Shown here piece by piece: positions 56,819 through 64,000 of a DNA stretch of 64,000 bases. Under the pieces are notes generated by a model. That model ran no database searches, was not told where the DNA came from, and was given only the letters and a program-made list of their open reading frames with translations. The translations under genes were made by a program, and so were the position numbers. Every line of letters begins with the position of its first letter. Within the stretch, counting starts at the first letter, position 1. Source of the DNA: Chloroflexota bacterium (GTDB lineage: Bacteria; Chloroflexota; UBA6077; FW602-bin22; JAMCYS01); assembly GCA_023473795.1 (NCBI GenBank), contig JAMCYS010000086.1, positions 1 through 64,000 of the forward strand. Direction: 5' to 3'.

Positions 56819-58009
56819 CTAGAACACCGGATCGAGCCGGTATATCTCGGCGGGATCAGCGTAGTCCATCGTTTCGCCCCGGGTAAGCGTGCCGGAGGCA
56901 ATGTCGAGGACCAGGTCGACGAAGCGCTGGCCCGCCTCAGTTGGCGTCTCGTCTCCGGTGATCACTGTGCCTGAGTAGTAGTCGATGCCTTCACGACAAC
57001 GCTCGGCCGTGCTTGGATTGGCTGTAGCCCAAAGCAAGGGCGCCACGACTGCGGGCGACGGGTCGAGCAGCACGCGCTGGGGGATGCCACCCCCGCCCAG
57101 CTGGAAGATGGTCAATTGAGCACCCGCCGCCGCGTAGCCCGGGAAGATCGAGAGGTGGTTCATCCAGTTGTCGACGAAGTAGAGCCCGCGTCCGGGTGGC
57201 CGCTCGCCATAGGCCAAGGCGCCCGCGATGGGATGATGGCCCGCTTTATGGATGGCGCCCAGGGATTTCTCCTCAAGGGTAGTGATACCGGCGGCGATAT
57301 TGGCAGGTACCGGGTTAATGGTCCGGATATCCTCGCCCACCGAGAGAGCTCTTTCCTCCACGAATCTGGCGGCCGCCAAGATCTTGCCCGCGGTCGCGTC
57401 GTCAACCGCGCGGCGGGCCAGCACCGTTTCGGCGCCGATGATCTCAGTTGTCTCCCCAAACAGGGCCACGCCACCGGCGTCGACCACCCGGTCGAAGAGG
57501 TAGCCCACGGCGGGATTGCCGGCAATGCCCGAAGTCGGGTCCGAGGCGCCGCATTTCACCCCCAGCACCAGCTGGCCCAGGCCGAACGGCTCGCGACGCA
57601 CCCGTGAGGCCTGGCGGACCAGCTCGCGAGCGATGGCCACGCCGCGGGCGATTGACATTAGGCCGCCGCCGGCGTCTTCGGCCACGTCCAGGAACTCAAC
57701 AGGCTTGCCGGACTTGGCTATCTCGCGGGTCAGACGCTCGAGGCTAAGCTCGGGATAGCCGGCGCCGGGGCTGGCGTTGTGCACCAGCACGGCGGCGACG
57801 TTGGGGTTGCGGCCCAGGCCGATGAGCAGGCGGGCCACCGCCTCACGGTCACGCGAAGTCATGCCGGCGCCGTGGTTGGGCGTGCAGATGGTCTTGGTGC
57901 CGGGGACGAACTGGCAGATCTTCGTGGCAATCAGCCCGCCGGGCAGCACCGCCACGTAGTTGCGAATGCCGACCGAGCCGTCGGGCCTGGGAAAACCAAG
58001 GAATTGCAT
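56819..58009 (-). CDS. UxaA-family hydrolase/lyase large subunit (altronate/galactarate dehydratase, sulfolactate lyase superfamily)
   Basis: FLGFPRPDGSVGIRNYVAVLPGG...LVLGVKCGASDPTSGIAGNPAVGYLFDRVVDAGGVALFGETTEIIGAE. Confidence 0.9.
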   Translation of the reverse strand: MQFLGFPRPDGSVGIRNYVAVLPGGLIATKICQFVPGTKTICTPNHGAGMTSRDREAVARLLIGLGRNPNVAAVLVHNASPGAGYPELSLERLTREIAKSGKPVEFLDVAEDAGGGLMSIARGVAIARELVRQASRVRREPFGLGQLVLGVKCGASDPTSGIAGNPAVGYLFDRVVDAGGVALFGETTEIIGAETVLARRAVDDATAGKILAAARFVEERALSVGEDIRTINPVPANIAAGITTLEEKSLGAIHKAGHHPIAGALAYGERPPGRGLYFVDNWMNHLSIFPGYAAAGAQLTIFQLGGGGIPQRVLLDPSPAVVAPLLWATANPSTAERCREGIDYYSGTVITGDETPTEAGQRFVDLVLDIASGTLTRGETMDYADPAEIYRLDPVF

Positions 58010-58019
58010 CTTCGACCCT

Positions 58020-59213
58020 CTAGCGTAGCGTGGCCAGGTACTTCTCTAGCCGATCCATGCCCTCGGCGATGTTCTCCAACGAGGTAGCGTAGGAAAACCG
58101 CAGGTAGCCCTCGGCGTTGCTGCCGAAATCGATGCCGGGCGCCACCGCGAGATGGGCATCGCGCAGCAGCTGGAAGGCGAAAGACAGGGAGTCGCTGCAG
58201 TAGCGGCGGAAGTTGACCAACATGTAGAACGCCCCGGTGGGAGGGTGGGGAATGCTCAGATCCAGGCGGTTGAGCCGCTCGAGCAGATACAGTCTGCGCT
58301 CGGCATAGGTCTGACGCATCTTCTCCACGGCGGTTCTGCACTCGGGCTCCTGCAGGGCGGCAAGGGCGCCCCACTGCACGAATGAGTTGGCGGAGATGAA
58401 CAAGTTCTGGTGGATCTTCTGGAGGGCGCGCGCTAGTCCCAGTGGAGCGATGGCATAGCCGAGCCGCCAGCCCGTCATAGCGAACTGCTTGGAGAAGCCG
58501 TTCAGCGCCACGGCATCGCTGGTGTACTCCAGGATGCTGTGCTCCTGTCCTTCGTAAACCAGGCCGTGATAAATCTCATCGGAGACCACCAGCGGTCCCA
58601 GCCCGGCAATCGCGGCCATTCGCTCGGCATCGAGTACCACGCCCGTTGGATTGGCTGGCGAGTTGATCAGGATTGCCTTGGTGCGCGGCGTGATCTTGCC
58701 GGCGATCGCCGCCGGCTCCAGCTGGTAGCCGCCGTCTTCGTCCGTGTCAACGTATACGGGCACGCCGCCGGCAAAGCGGATGTAGTTCGGGTAGCAGGCG
58801 TAGCAGGGGTTGGCCAGAATGACCTCGTCGCCCGGTTCCAGAACGGCGGCGACGACTAGGTATAGTGCGGGCGAAGTGCCCTGGGTGATAATCACCTGCT
58901 CGGGCGCCACCCGGGCGCCGTAGCGCTCGCGGTAATCGCCGCAAATAGCCGCGCGCAGTTCGTGCAGGCCCATGCTGTGAGTGTAGTGGGTCTGGCCGGC
59001 GCGCAGGGCGGACATGGCCGACTCTACTACGCAGGTAGGAGTGTCGAAATCCGGTTCCCCGACCTCCATGTGGATCACGTGGGCCCCTTCCCGCTGCAGG
59101 CGCTGGGCCTCTTCCAGCACCTCCATCACGTAGAAAGGGGTAACCTCGGCAGCACGACGCGCGATCATCCGGGCGGGGACCTCCTCTAGTGGGCGTGGCG
59201 CCGTCAGCCCCAA
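58020..59213 (-). CDS. Class I pyridoxal-phosphate aminotransferase
   Basis: HMEVGEPDFDTPTCVVESAMSALRAGQTHYTHSMGLHELRAAI...NSPANPTGVVLDAERM...NGFSKQFAMTGWRLGYAIAP. Confidence 0.92.
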   Translation of the reverse strand: MGLTAPRPLEEVPARMIARRAAEVTPFYVMEVLEEAQRLQREGAHVIHMEVGEPDFDTPTCVVESAMSALRAGQTHYTHSMGLHELRAAICGDYRERYGARVAPEQVIITQGTSPALYLVVAAVLEPGDEVILANPCYACYPNYIRFAGGVPVYVDTDEDGGYQLEPAAIAGKITPRTKAILINSPANPTGVVLDAERMAAIAGLGPLVVSDEIYHGLVYEGQEHSILEYTSDAVALNGFSKQFAMTGWRLGYAIAPLGLARALQKIHQNLFISANSFVQWGALAALQEPECRTAVEKMRQTYAERRLYLLERLNRLDLSIPHPPTGAFYMLVNFRRYCSDSLSFAFQLLRDAHLAVAPGIDFGSNAEGYLRFSYATSLENIAEGMDRLEKYLATLR

Positions 59214-59236
59214 CGCTGGCGGGCACTGCGCCAGGA

Positions 59237-59242
59237 ATTATA
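59237..59242 (-). promoter_or_regulatory. Extended -10 promoter element upstream of the aminotransferase
   Basis: Minus strand CTGTGC-TATAAT. Confidence 0.6.
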
Positions 59243-59282
59243 GCACAGGCGCGGTTGGCAGGCTGGCGGCGGGGCGAGGCGG

Positions 59283-60473
59283 TCAGGTTGCCGGCTCGGT
59301 TGCAGGGGCCAGCCCCCGCTCCCGGATGAGCTGGGTGAAGACAACCGAAAGGACGACGAAGAAGGCGCCGAAGAGGAAGGAGGCCTGGTAGCCCAGCGTC
59401 TGCCAGAGGATGCCGCCGGTGATCGGCACGACGATAGCCGCGGCGTGGCTCATAGTGACGCCCATCGCCAGGTTCGGCGAGAGGTCGCGCGGCTCCGAGA
59501 TCTTCTTGGCGTAGGTGTTCAGACCCATCCGCGCTACATCTAGCAGCCGGTAGCCAAGATACATAGCGAACAGGAAGTACACGTTCGGCACCAGGGCGAA
59601 GCCGGAGAAGACGAGCACGTGCCCGGCGTAAGTCCAGGTCAGCACCTTGCGTTCACCCAGGTGGTCGATCCAGTGGCCGATGAGTGGCCCGACTCCCCAG
59701 GTCAGGACCGAGTTCACCAGCATCAGAACCGCCACCATGCGCACGTCCACTCCGTAGACGTCAACCAGGGCGAAGACGCCGAAAGTGGCGAAGATCTCGA
59801 ACCGGCAACCGTCCAGGAAGTTGAGCACGTAGAACAGCCAGTACTGGCGCTTGAAGACGAACCCCTGCTGTCGGACCATGCGGGGGTTGGCCGGCACGAA
59901 CAACAGGGCCACGGCGCCCACAAGCAAGAGCGCGCCCGAAAGCAGGAACATGTTGCGGTAGCCAATCACCAGGACAAAGGCCAGGGCCAGGCCCATGGCC
60001 ACGAACTGGCCCGCGGCGCCGGCCGTCTGCAACCGGCCCAGCACACGACCCTCGTAGCCCGGCTCGGCCAAGCCCAGAGCCAGCAGGTAGTAGAGCTGGG
60101 TGAAGCTGTGAAAGCCCACACTGCCGATGATTGCCACCGGGATCAGCTGCTCAAACGAGTCCGTGATCGCGTACGCTCCGTAGCCCATCGCGGCGACAAA
60201 GAGGGCAAAGGCCGCCATTCTGGTGGCCGGGAAGCGGGCGGTAGCGGCCGCGAAGATCACCAGAAGGAAGCCGGCGAGCTCACGCGAGGCCGTGTAGTAG
60301 CCCATCTGAATGCCCGCCATGTTGAGCTGTTCCTTGAAGAAGTTAATGGAGATGGAGCCGTTAACGCCAGAGTTGAAGTAGAAGACGAAGAAGGCGATGG
60401 CGATGATGACGAAGGAACGGTTGAACTTCAAGAAGTCATCCCCAGTCGGCAAGTCAGCAGGCGACCTGCTCAC
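59283..60473 (-). CDS. MFS transporter
   Basis: 12-TM-like hydrophobic 396-aa protein; FYFNSGVNGSISINFFKEQL...GPLIGHWIDHLGERKVLTWTY. Confidence 0.85.
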   Translation of the reverse strand: MSRSPADLPTGDDFLKFNRSFVIIAIAFFVFYFNSGVNGSISINFFKEQLNMAGIQMGYYTASRELAGFLLVIFAAATARFPATRMAAFALFVAAMGYGAYAITDSFEQLIPVAIIGSVGFHSFTQLYYLLALGLAEPGYEGRVLGRLQTAGAAGQFVAMGLALAFVLVIGYRNMFLLSGALLLVGAVALLFVPANPRMVRQQGFVFKRQYWLFYVLNFLDGCRFEIFATFGVFALVDVYGVDVRMVAVLMLVNSVLTWGVGPLIGHWIDHLGERKVLTWTYAGHVLVFSGFALVPNVYFLFAMYLGYRLLDVARMGLNTYAKKISEPRDLSPNLAMGVTMSHAAAIVVPITGGILWQTLGYQASFLFGAFFVVLSVVFTQLIRERGLAPATEPAT

Positions 60474-60509
60474 CCAACTGGCTCCCGTGGCAGCTAGGCA
60501 GCGGCGTGT

Positions 60510-60539
60510 ATGCTATCCCCGAGTGAGACCAAGTGTCAA
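60510..60539 (-). promoter_or_regulatory. Promoter of the MFS gene
   Basis: Minus strand TTGACA, 18-nt spacer, TAGCAT. Confidence 0.55.
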
Positions 60540-60553
60540 GGATTCTCCCTGGC

Positions 60554-61756
60554 CTAGGACGGCGACTGCCCCCGTTCGGGGAGAAGTCTGTCCACAAGCC
60601 TGTCGGCGTGCGCCTGAGCGAGCGCCAGAAAGCGACCCGGCTGGCGGCCCAAGGAGGCCAACGCCTGAGCGTCGCTATCGCCCCGTGCGACCAGGTCCAT
60701 CCCGGCCCGACGCACCGCCGCCTTGTGGCCGAGGCCAACCTGCCTCAGCAATTCCCGGCAGCGACCGGCGTATTCCGTGTCCTCGTCGATGCTGGCCGGC
60801 ATTGGCAGGCCGTGCTGACGCAGCGTTACACTGAGGTCCGAAAGTCGGTAGGGCGAACGTAGCAGCTCCTTGAGACGATTCGTCAGCTGGGATCGTGCGG
60901 CCATGGCCCTGTCGACTTCCTGGGCCAGGATCCCGGCCGGGCGGGCGTTGAACGTGCGCAGTAACCATTCGAATGCCTCCGGCGCCGGCACGGGTAGCGG
61001 CTCCTCCAGGAAAACGGAACTGCGCAACTGCGCCGCGGCGCCCTGCAACCCCGCTCCCAACCGGTAGTAGCGTTCGGCGCCTTCGACGTTCTCTAGCGAC
61101 CAGGCGGCACGATCGAACCCGGCCAACAAGAGGGCCATCTCCCAACCCGGCAAGACTGAGAAGAACTCCTTCCCATCAACTTGACCGTACAGTACGTCGC
61201 TGCGTTCCAGCGGGTATTCCTGACGCTGATTCTGGGGAGCAGCAAGAAAAGCGTGGTTCGCCGGGGTGTCGGGAGCGAAGAAAAGACCGTCCTTGTATGC
61301 TGGCTGGCCGTCCAGGCCGGGGATTACCGCCCGCAGCGGCTCGTCCAGGCCGGGAACGGCCTTGGCCAGTAGATCGCGCAGGGTGTCGGCGCTGATCTGC
61401 TTATAGCTGGCAAACTCCAGGTGCCACTTGAGGTCGATGGCCTGCAGCTGCAGCTCGCCCTGACTAGAACGCAGCCCCACCACCACGTCTGGGCTGGGCA
61501 GGCCCACCCGGTTCAGCGTCGATTGCAGTTCCGGATCATCCGATAGGGCCAGCCAACCGATCGGGATAGCCCCCTGTCGCGGCCAGGGGCGCTCCCCCGC
61601 CAACAGCGGGCGTAGGGAGGCGAGTCCGACGTCTTCCCAACGCTTGCCGATGTGCTCGCTGGCGTGCCCCCAGTTGCCTATGCGCCTCTCGCGCCGAACT
61701 GCCTGCAGGTCGGGGCCGCGTCCTCGTGTCGGCAAGATCTTCCTCGTTTCGGTCAA
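60554..61756 (-). CDS. Uncharacterised 400-aa protein with PD-(D/E)XK-like motif pattern
   Basis: GHASEHIGKRWEDVG ... SPDVVVGLRSSQGELQLQAIDLKWHLEFASYKQIS; family not recognised. Confidence 0.7.
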   Translation of the reverse strand: MTETRKILPTRGRGPDLQAVRRERRIGNWGHASEHIGKRWEDVGLASLRPLLAGERPWPRQGAIPIGWLALSDDPELQSTLNRVGLPSPDVVVGLRSSQGELQLQAIDLKWHLEFASYKQISADTLRDLLAKAVPGLDEPLRAVIPGLDGQPAYKDGLFFAPDTPANHAFLAAPQNQRQEYPLERSDVLYGQVDGKEFFSVLPGWEMALLLAGFDRAAWSLENVEGAERYYRLGAGLQGAAAQLRSSVFLEEPLPVPAPEAFEWLLRTFNARPAGILAQEVDRAMAARSQLTNRLKELLRSPYRLSDLSVTLRQHGLPMPASIDEDTEYAGRCRELLRQVGLGHKAAVRRAGMDLVARGDSDAQALASLGRQPGRFLALAQAHADRLVDRLLPERGQSPS

Positions 61757-61843
61757 CGGCTACAGCGGGCAGCACGGTACCCAGCGGCAGCCGACCGGTT
61801 CTAGAGGCATCGTAGCAGTATCCAGTCCGAACCGCAAACTGGT

Positions 61844-61873
61844 TTGACAGGTCAGGCTCCCCTCGCATAACAT
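61844..61873 (+). promoter_or_regulatory. Promoter upstream of the YitT/YczE-like gene
   Basis: TTGACA (61844-61849), 18-nt spacer, TAACAT (61868-61873). Confidence 0.6.
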
Positions 61874-61943
61874 GGGGCCGCCCAGAGGCCGGCCGCGACC
61901 TGGCGACCCGGCGCAACCCGGAGGCGGCGAGGAGAGGTCCCGT

Positions 61944-62633
61944 TTGCTGCCCAGATTCACCCCAGCGTACCTCGGTCGGCTGGCCTGGCGGGCTGCGCTG
62001 TTTACCTTCGGGCTCTTCATCTTTGCTATTGGTCTCGTGCTCAACGTACGCGCGAACCTGGGCCTTGGCCCGTGGAACGTCTTCCAGTACGCGCTGACGC
62101 TCTGGACGCCGCTCAGTCTGGGTCAGGTCTCGCAGGTCGTGGGGCTGGCTATCATTGGCGCCAGTTACCTTCTCGGCATCAAGCCGGGAATCGGCACTGT
62201 CGCCAACATGCTGTTAATCGGCGTCTTCATCGACGTCGGCATGGCCTGGATTCCGGATGCTCGGGAGCCGCCGCAGCAGTACGTGGCGCTGGCCGCCGGA
62301 TTGCTGGCCCTGGGCTTCGGCTCGGGGATGTACATCAAGCCCGCCTTCGGCGCGGGACCACGCGATAGCCTGATGCTCGGCCTGGTGCTGAGATCGGGTT
62401 GGCGGGTCGGCCTGATCCGTAACCTGCTGGAAGGAACCGTGCTGGTGGCCGGCTACCTGCTGGGAGGACCGGTCGGCATCGGTACGGCCTTGTTCGTTCT
62501 GCTGATTGGACCGGCAGTCGACGCCGGCCTGGTGTTCTGGCGAGTGCCGGTGCAGCGCAGACGACGGGCCTTCGGCAGCTGGCTGCGACGACCCGCGGAT
62601 GGCGCCGAGGCCTCGGTGAGTTCGGCCCCTTAG
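61944..62633 (+). CDS. YitT/YczE-like integral membrane protein
   Basis: LNVRANLGLGPWNVFQYALTLWTPLSLGQVSQVVGLAII...SGMYIKPAFGAGPRDSLMLGL; TTG 61944 preferred because the promoter overlaps the ORF-track ATG at 61872. Confidence 0.8.
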   Translation: MLPRFTPAYLGRLAWRAALFTFGLFIFAIGLVLNVRANLGLGPWNVFQYALTLWTPLSLGQVSQVVGLAIIGASYLLGIKPGIGTVANMLLIGVFIDVGMAWIPDAREPPQQYVALAAGLLALGFGSGMYIKPAFGAGPRDSLMLGLVLRSGWRVGLIRNLLEGTVLVAGYLLGGPVGIGTALFVLLIGPAVDAGLVFWRVPVQRRRRAFGSWLRRPADGAEASVSSAP

Positions 62634-62663
62634 TGCCCGTCTTAGAGGGAGGTTAGGCCCAGT

Positions 62664-63326
62664 ATGCACACAGTGAGTAGACTCTGGCGACCGCTGGCCC
62701 TGTTCCTGCTGGTCGCTTTCGTGGCCGGTTGTCAGTCTCCGGCCGCCCCGGCCGCGAGCCCGGCTAAGCCCGCGGCGCAATCGCAAGGAGGAGCATCGTT
62801 GCCCAAGCAGTACAGCGCGCCGCCCCCGATGACCCTCGATACCAAAAAGACCTACACGGCGATCATTCACACCACGGACGGCGACATGAAGGTCGACCTC
62901 TTCGCCAAAGAAACGCCCAAGACGGCGAACAACTTCGTGTTCCTGGCCCGCGAGGGCTTCTACGATAACGTGAAGTTCCACCGCATCATCAAGAACTTCA
63001 TGGTTCAGACCGGCGACCCCACCGGCACGGGGACGGGCAGCCCCGGCTACCGCTTCAACGACGAGCCGGTGACTCGCAACTACGTGCGCGGTACGTTGGC
63101 CATGGCCAACTCCGGGCCGAATACCAACGGCAGCCAGTTCTTCATCGTCCACGCCGACTACCCCCTGCCGAAGAACTACACCATCTTCGGCCAGGTCACC
63201 GGCAAGGACAGCCTGGACGTTCTGGACAAAATAGCCAATACCCCGGTGGGGCCCGACGCGCGGGGGGAGATATCGCGGCCTACCCAGGACGTGCGCATCA
63301 CCGGCGTGGATATCGCCGAGCAGTAG
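62664..63326 (+). CDS. Cyclophilin-type peptidyl-prolyl isomerase, lipoprotein
   Basis: Lipobox VAFVAGCQS; NNFVFLAREGFYDNVKFHRIIKNFMVQTGDPTGTGTGSPGYRFNDE...GTLAMANSGPNTNGSQFFI. Confidence 0.95.
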   Translation: MHTVSRLWRPLALFLLVAFVAGCQSPAAPAASPAKPAAQSQGGASLPKQYSAPPPMTLDTKKTYTAIIHTTDGDMKVDLFAKETPKTANNFVFLAREGFYDNVKFHRIIKNFMVQTGDPTGTGTGSPGYRFNDEPVTRNYVRGTLAMANSGPNTNGSQFFIVHADYPLPKNYTIFGQVTGKDSLDVLDKIANTPVGPDARGEISRPTQDVRITGVDIAEQ

Positions 63327-63365
63327 ATGACCGGGACTGCCGCGCCGACCGGCGCAGCAGCCGCT

Positions 63366-64000
63366 CTAGGCTACACTCTCCACCACTACCTGGGGCAGGA
63401 TCGACTTGACCTCGTCCGCGGTGCCGAGGTGCGTGCCCACGGTCATCGCCGTGGCCGCACCGGCCGCCGTTCCCAGACGCAGGCCATCGCGGATCGGCTC
63501 GCCCCGCGCTAGGGCCAGGGACAGGCCTGCCACCAGCGAATCGCCCGAGCCAACCGTGCTCCGCCGTTCCACCACCGGTGGCACGGCGCGGTAGGCCTGC
63601 CCCTTCTCCACGCAGATGGCTCCCTGCGCGCCCATGGAGATGACTACCACTTCCACGCCCTGGCCGAGCGATTCTCTAGCCCCTGCCAGCACCGCCGGCA
63701 AGTCCGGCAGCGCGCGTCCCAGCAGGCGCTCTGCCTCCCGCACGTTGGGTTTGATGCGGGTCGGCCCGACCGCCACCCCGGCGCGAAAGGCTTCGCCATC
63801 GACATCAAGGATTGTCTTCACGCCTTTGGCACGCGCCAGACGAACGTAGTCGGCGTAAGTGTCGGGCGGCAACCCGTTTGGCAGGCTACCTGCCAGCACT
63901 AGCACGCTGCCCGCCTGGACCCAGTAGGCCAGAATCTGAGCCAGCGCTTCCGCGTGCTCAGCGCTGACCCCCGGTCCCGCGCCGTACAGGCTCGTGGCAG
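63366..64000 (-). CDS. PfkB-family carbohydrate kinase (1-phosphofructokinase/tagatose-6-P kinase-like), partial at window edge
   Basis: VLVLAGSLPNGLPPDTYADYVRLARAKGVKTILDVDGEAF...IKPNVREAERLLG...STVGSGDSLVAGLSLALARG; reading frame stays open to 64000. Confidence 0.9.
   Translation of the reverse strand, partial: ATSLYGAGPGVSAEHAEALAQILAYWVQAGSVLVLAGSLPNGLPPDTYADYVRLARAKGVKTILDVDGEAFRAGVAVGPTRIKPNVREAERLLGRALPDLPAVLAGARESLGQGVEVVVISMGAQGAICVEKGQAYRAVPPVVERRSTVGSGDSLVAGLSLALARGEPIRDGLRLGTAAGAATAMTVGTHLGTADEVKSILPQVVVESVA

Overview
This is a high-GC bacterial chromosomal window dominated by housekeeping operons. Gene order and content suggest Chloroflexota-like, but that is a low-confidence guess. 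The left part carries infA, a FAD dehydrogenase, hslVU, a canonical rpsB-tsf-pyrH-frr-uppS-cdsA-dxr-rseP-ispG-proS-nth block, two PLP enzymes, secD, a prepilin peptidase and a B12-binding radical SAM gene. The centre carries an ECF transporter operon containing two hydrolases, placed against panB/panE and coaBC/coaX, then an FMN-riboswitch ribDE(BA)H operon, holA, lexA with a palindromic SOS-like box, rpsT, murT/gatD and murJ. The right part is a long minus-strand cobalamin import and late-biosynthesis operon behind a cobalamin riboswitch. It is followed by a MFS/aminotransferase/UxaA-family/AGXT-like operon, an unassigned 400-aa protein with a PD-(D/E)XK-like motif pattern, a YitT/YczE-like membrane protein, a cyclophilin lipoprotein and a partial PfkB kinase. 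I saw no CRISPR array, tRNA, rRNA or transposon. Best second-look items: (1) the ECF importer plus P1-family and M20 hydrolases next to pantothenate/CoA genes; (2) the orphan PD-(D/E)XK-like protein; (3) a perfect palindrome over the -10 of the promoter feeding the B12 riboswitch; (4) the UxaA/aminotransferase/MFS catabolic operon; (5) gene remnants (DhnA-like aldolase, PRC-barrel) and a gatD gene that seems to lack an ATG/GTG/TTG start. All assignments come from reading the translations; no database search was run.
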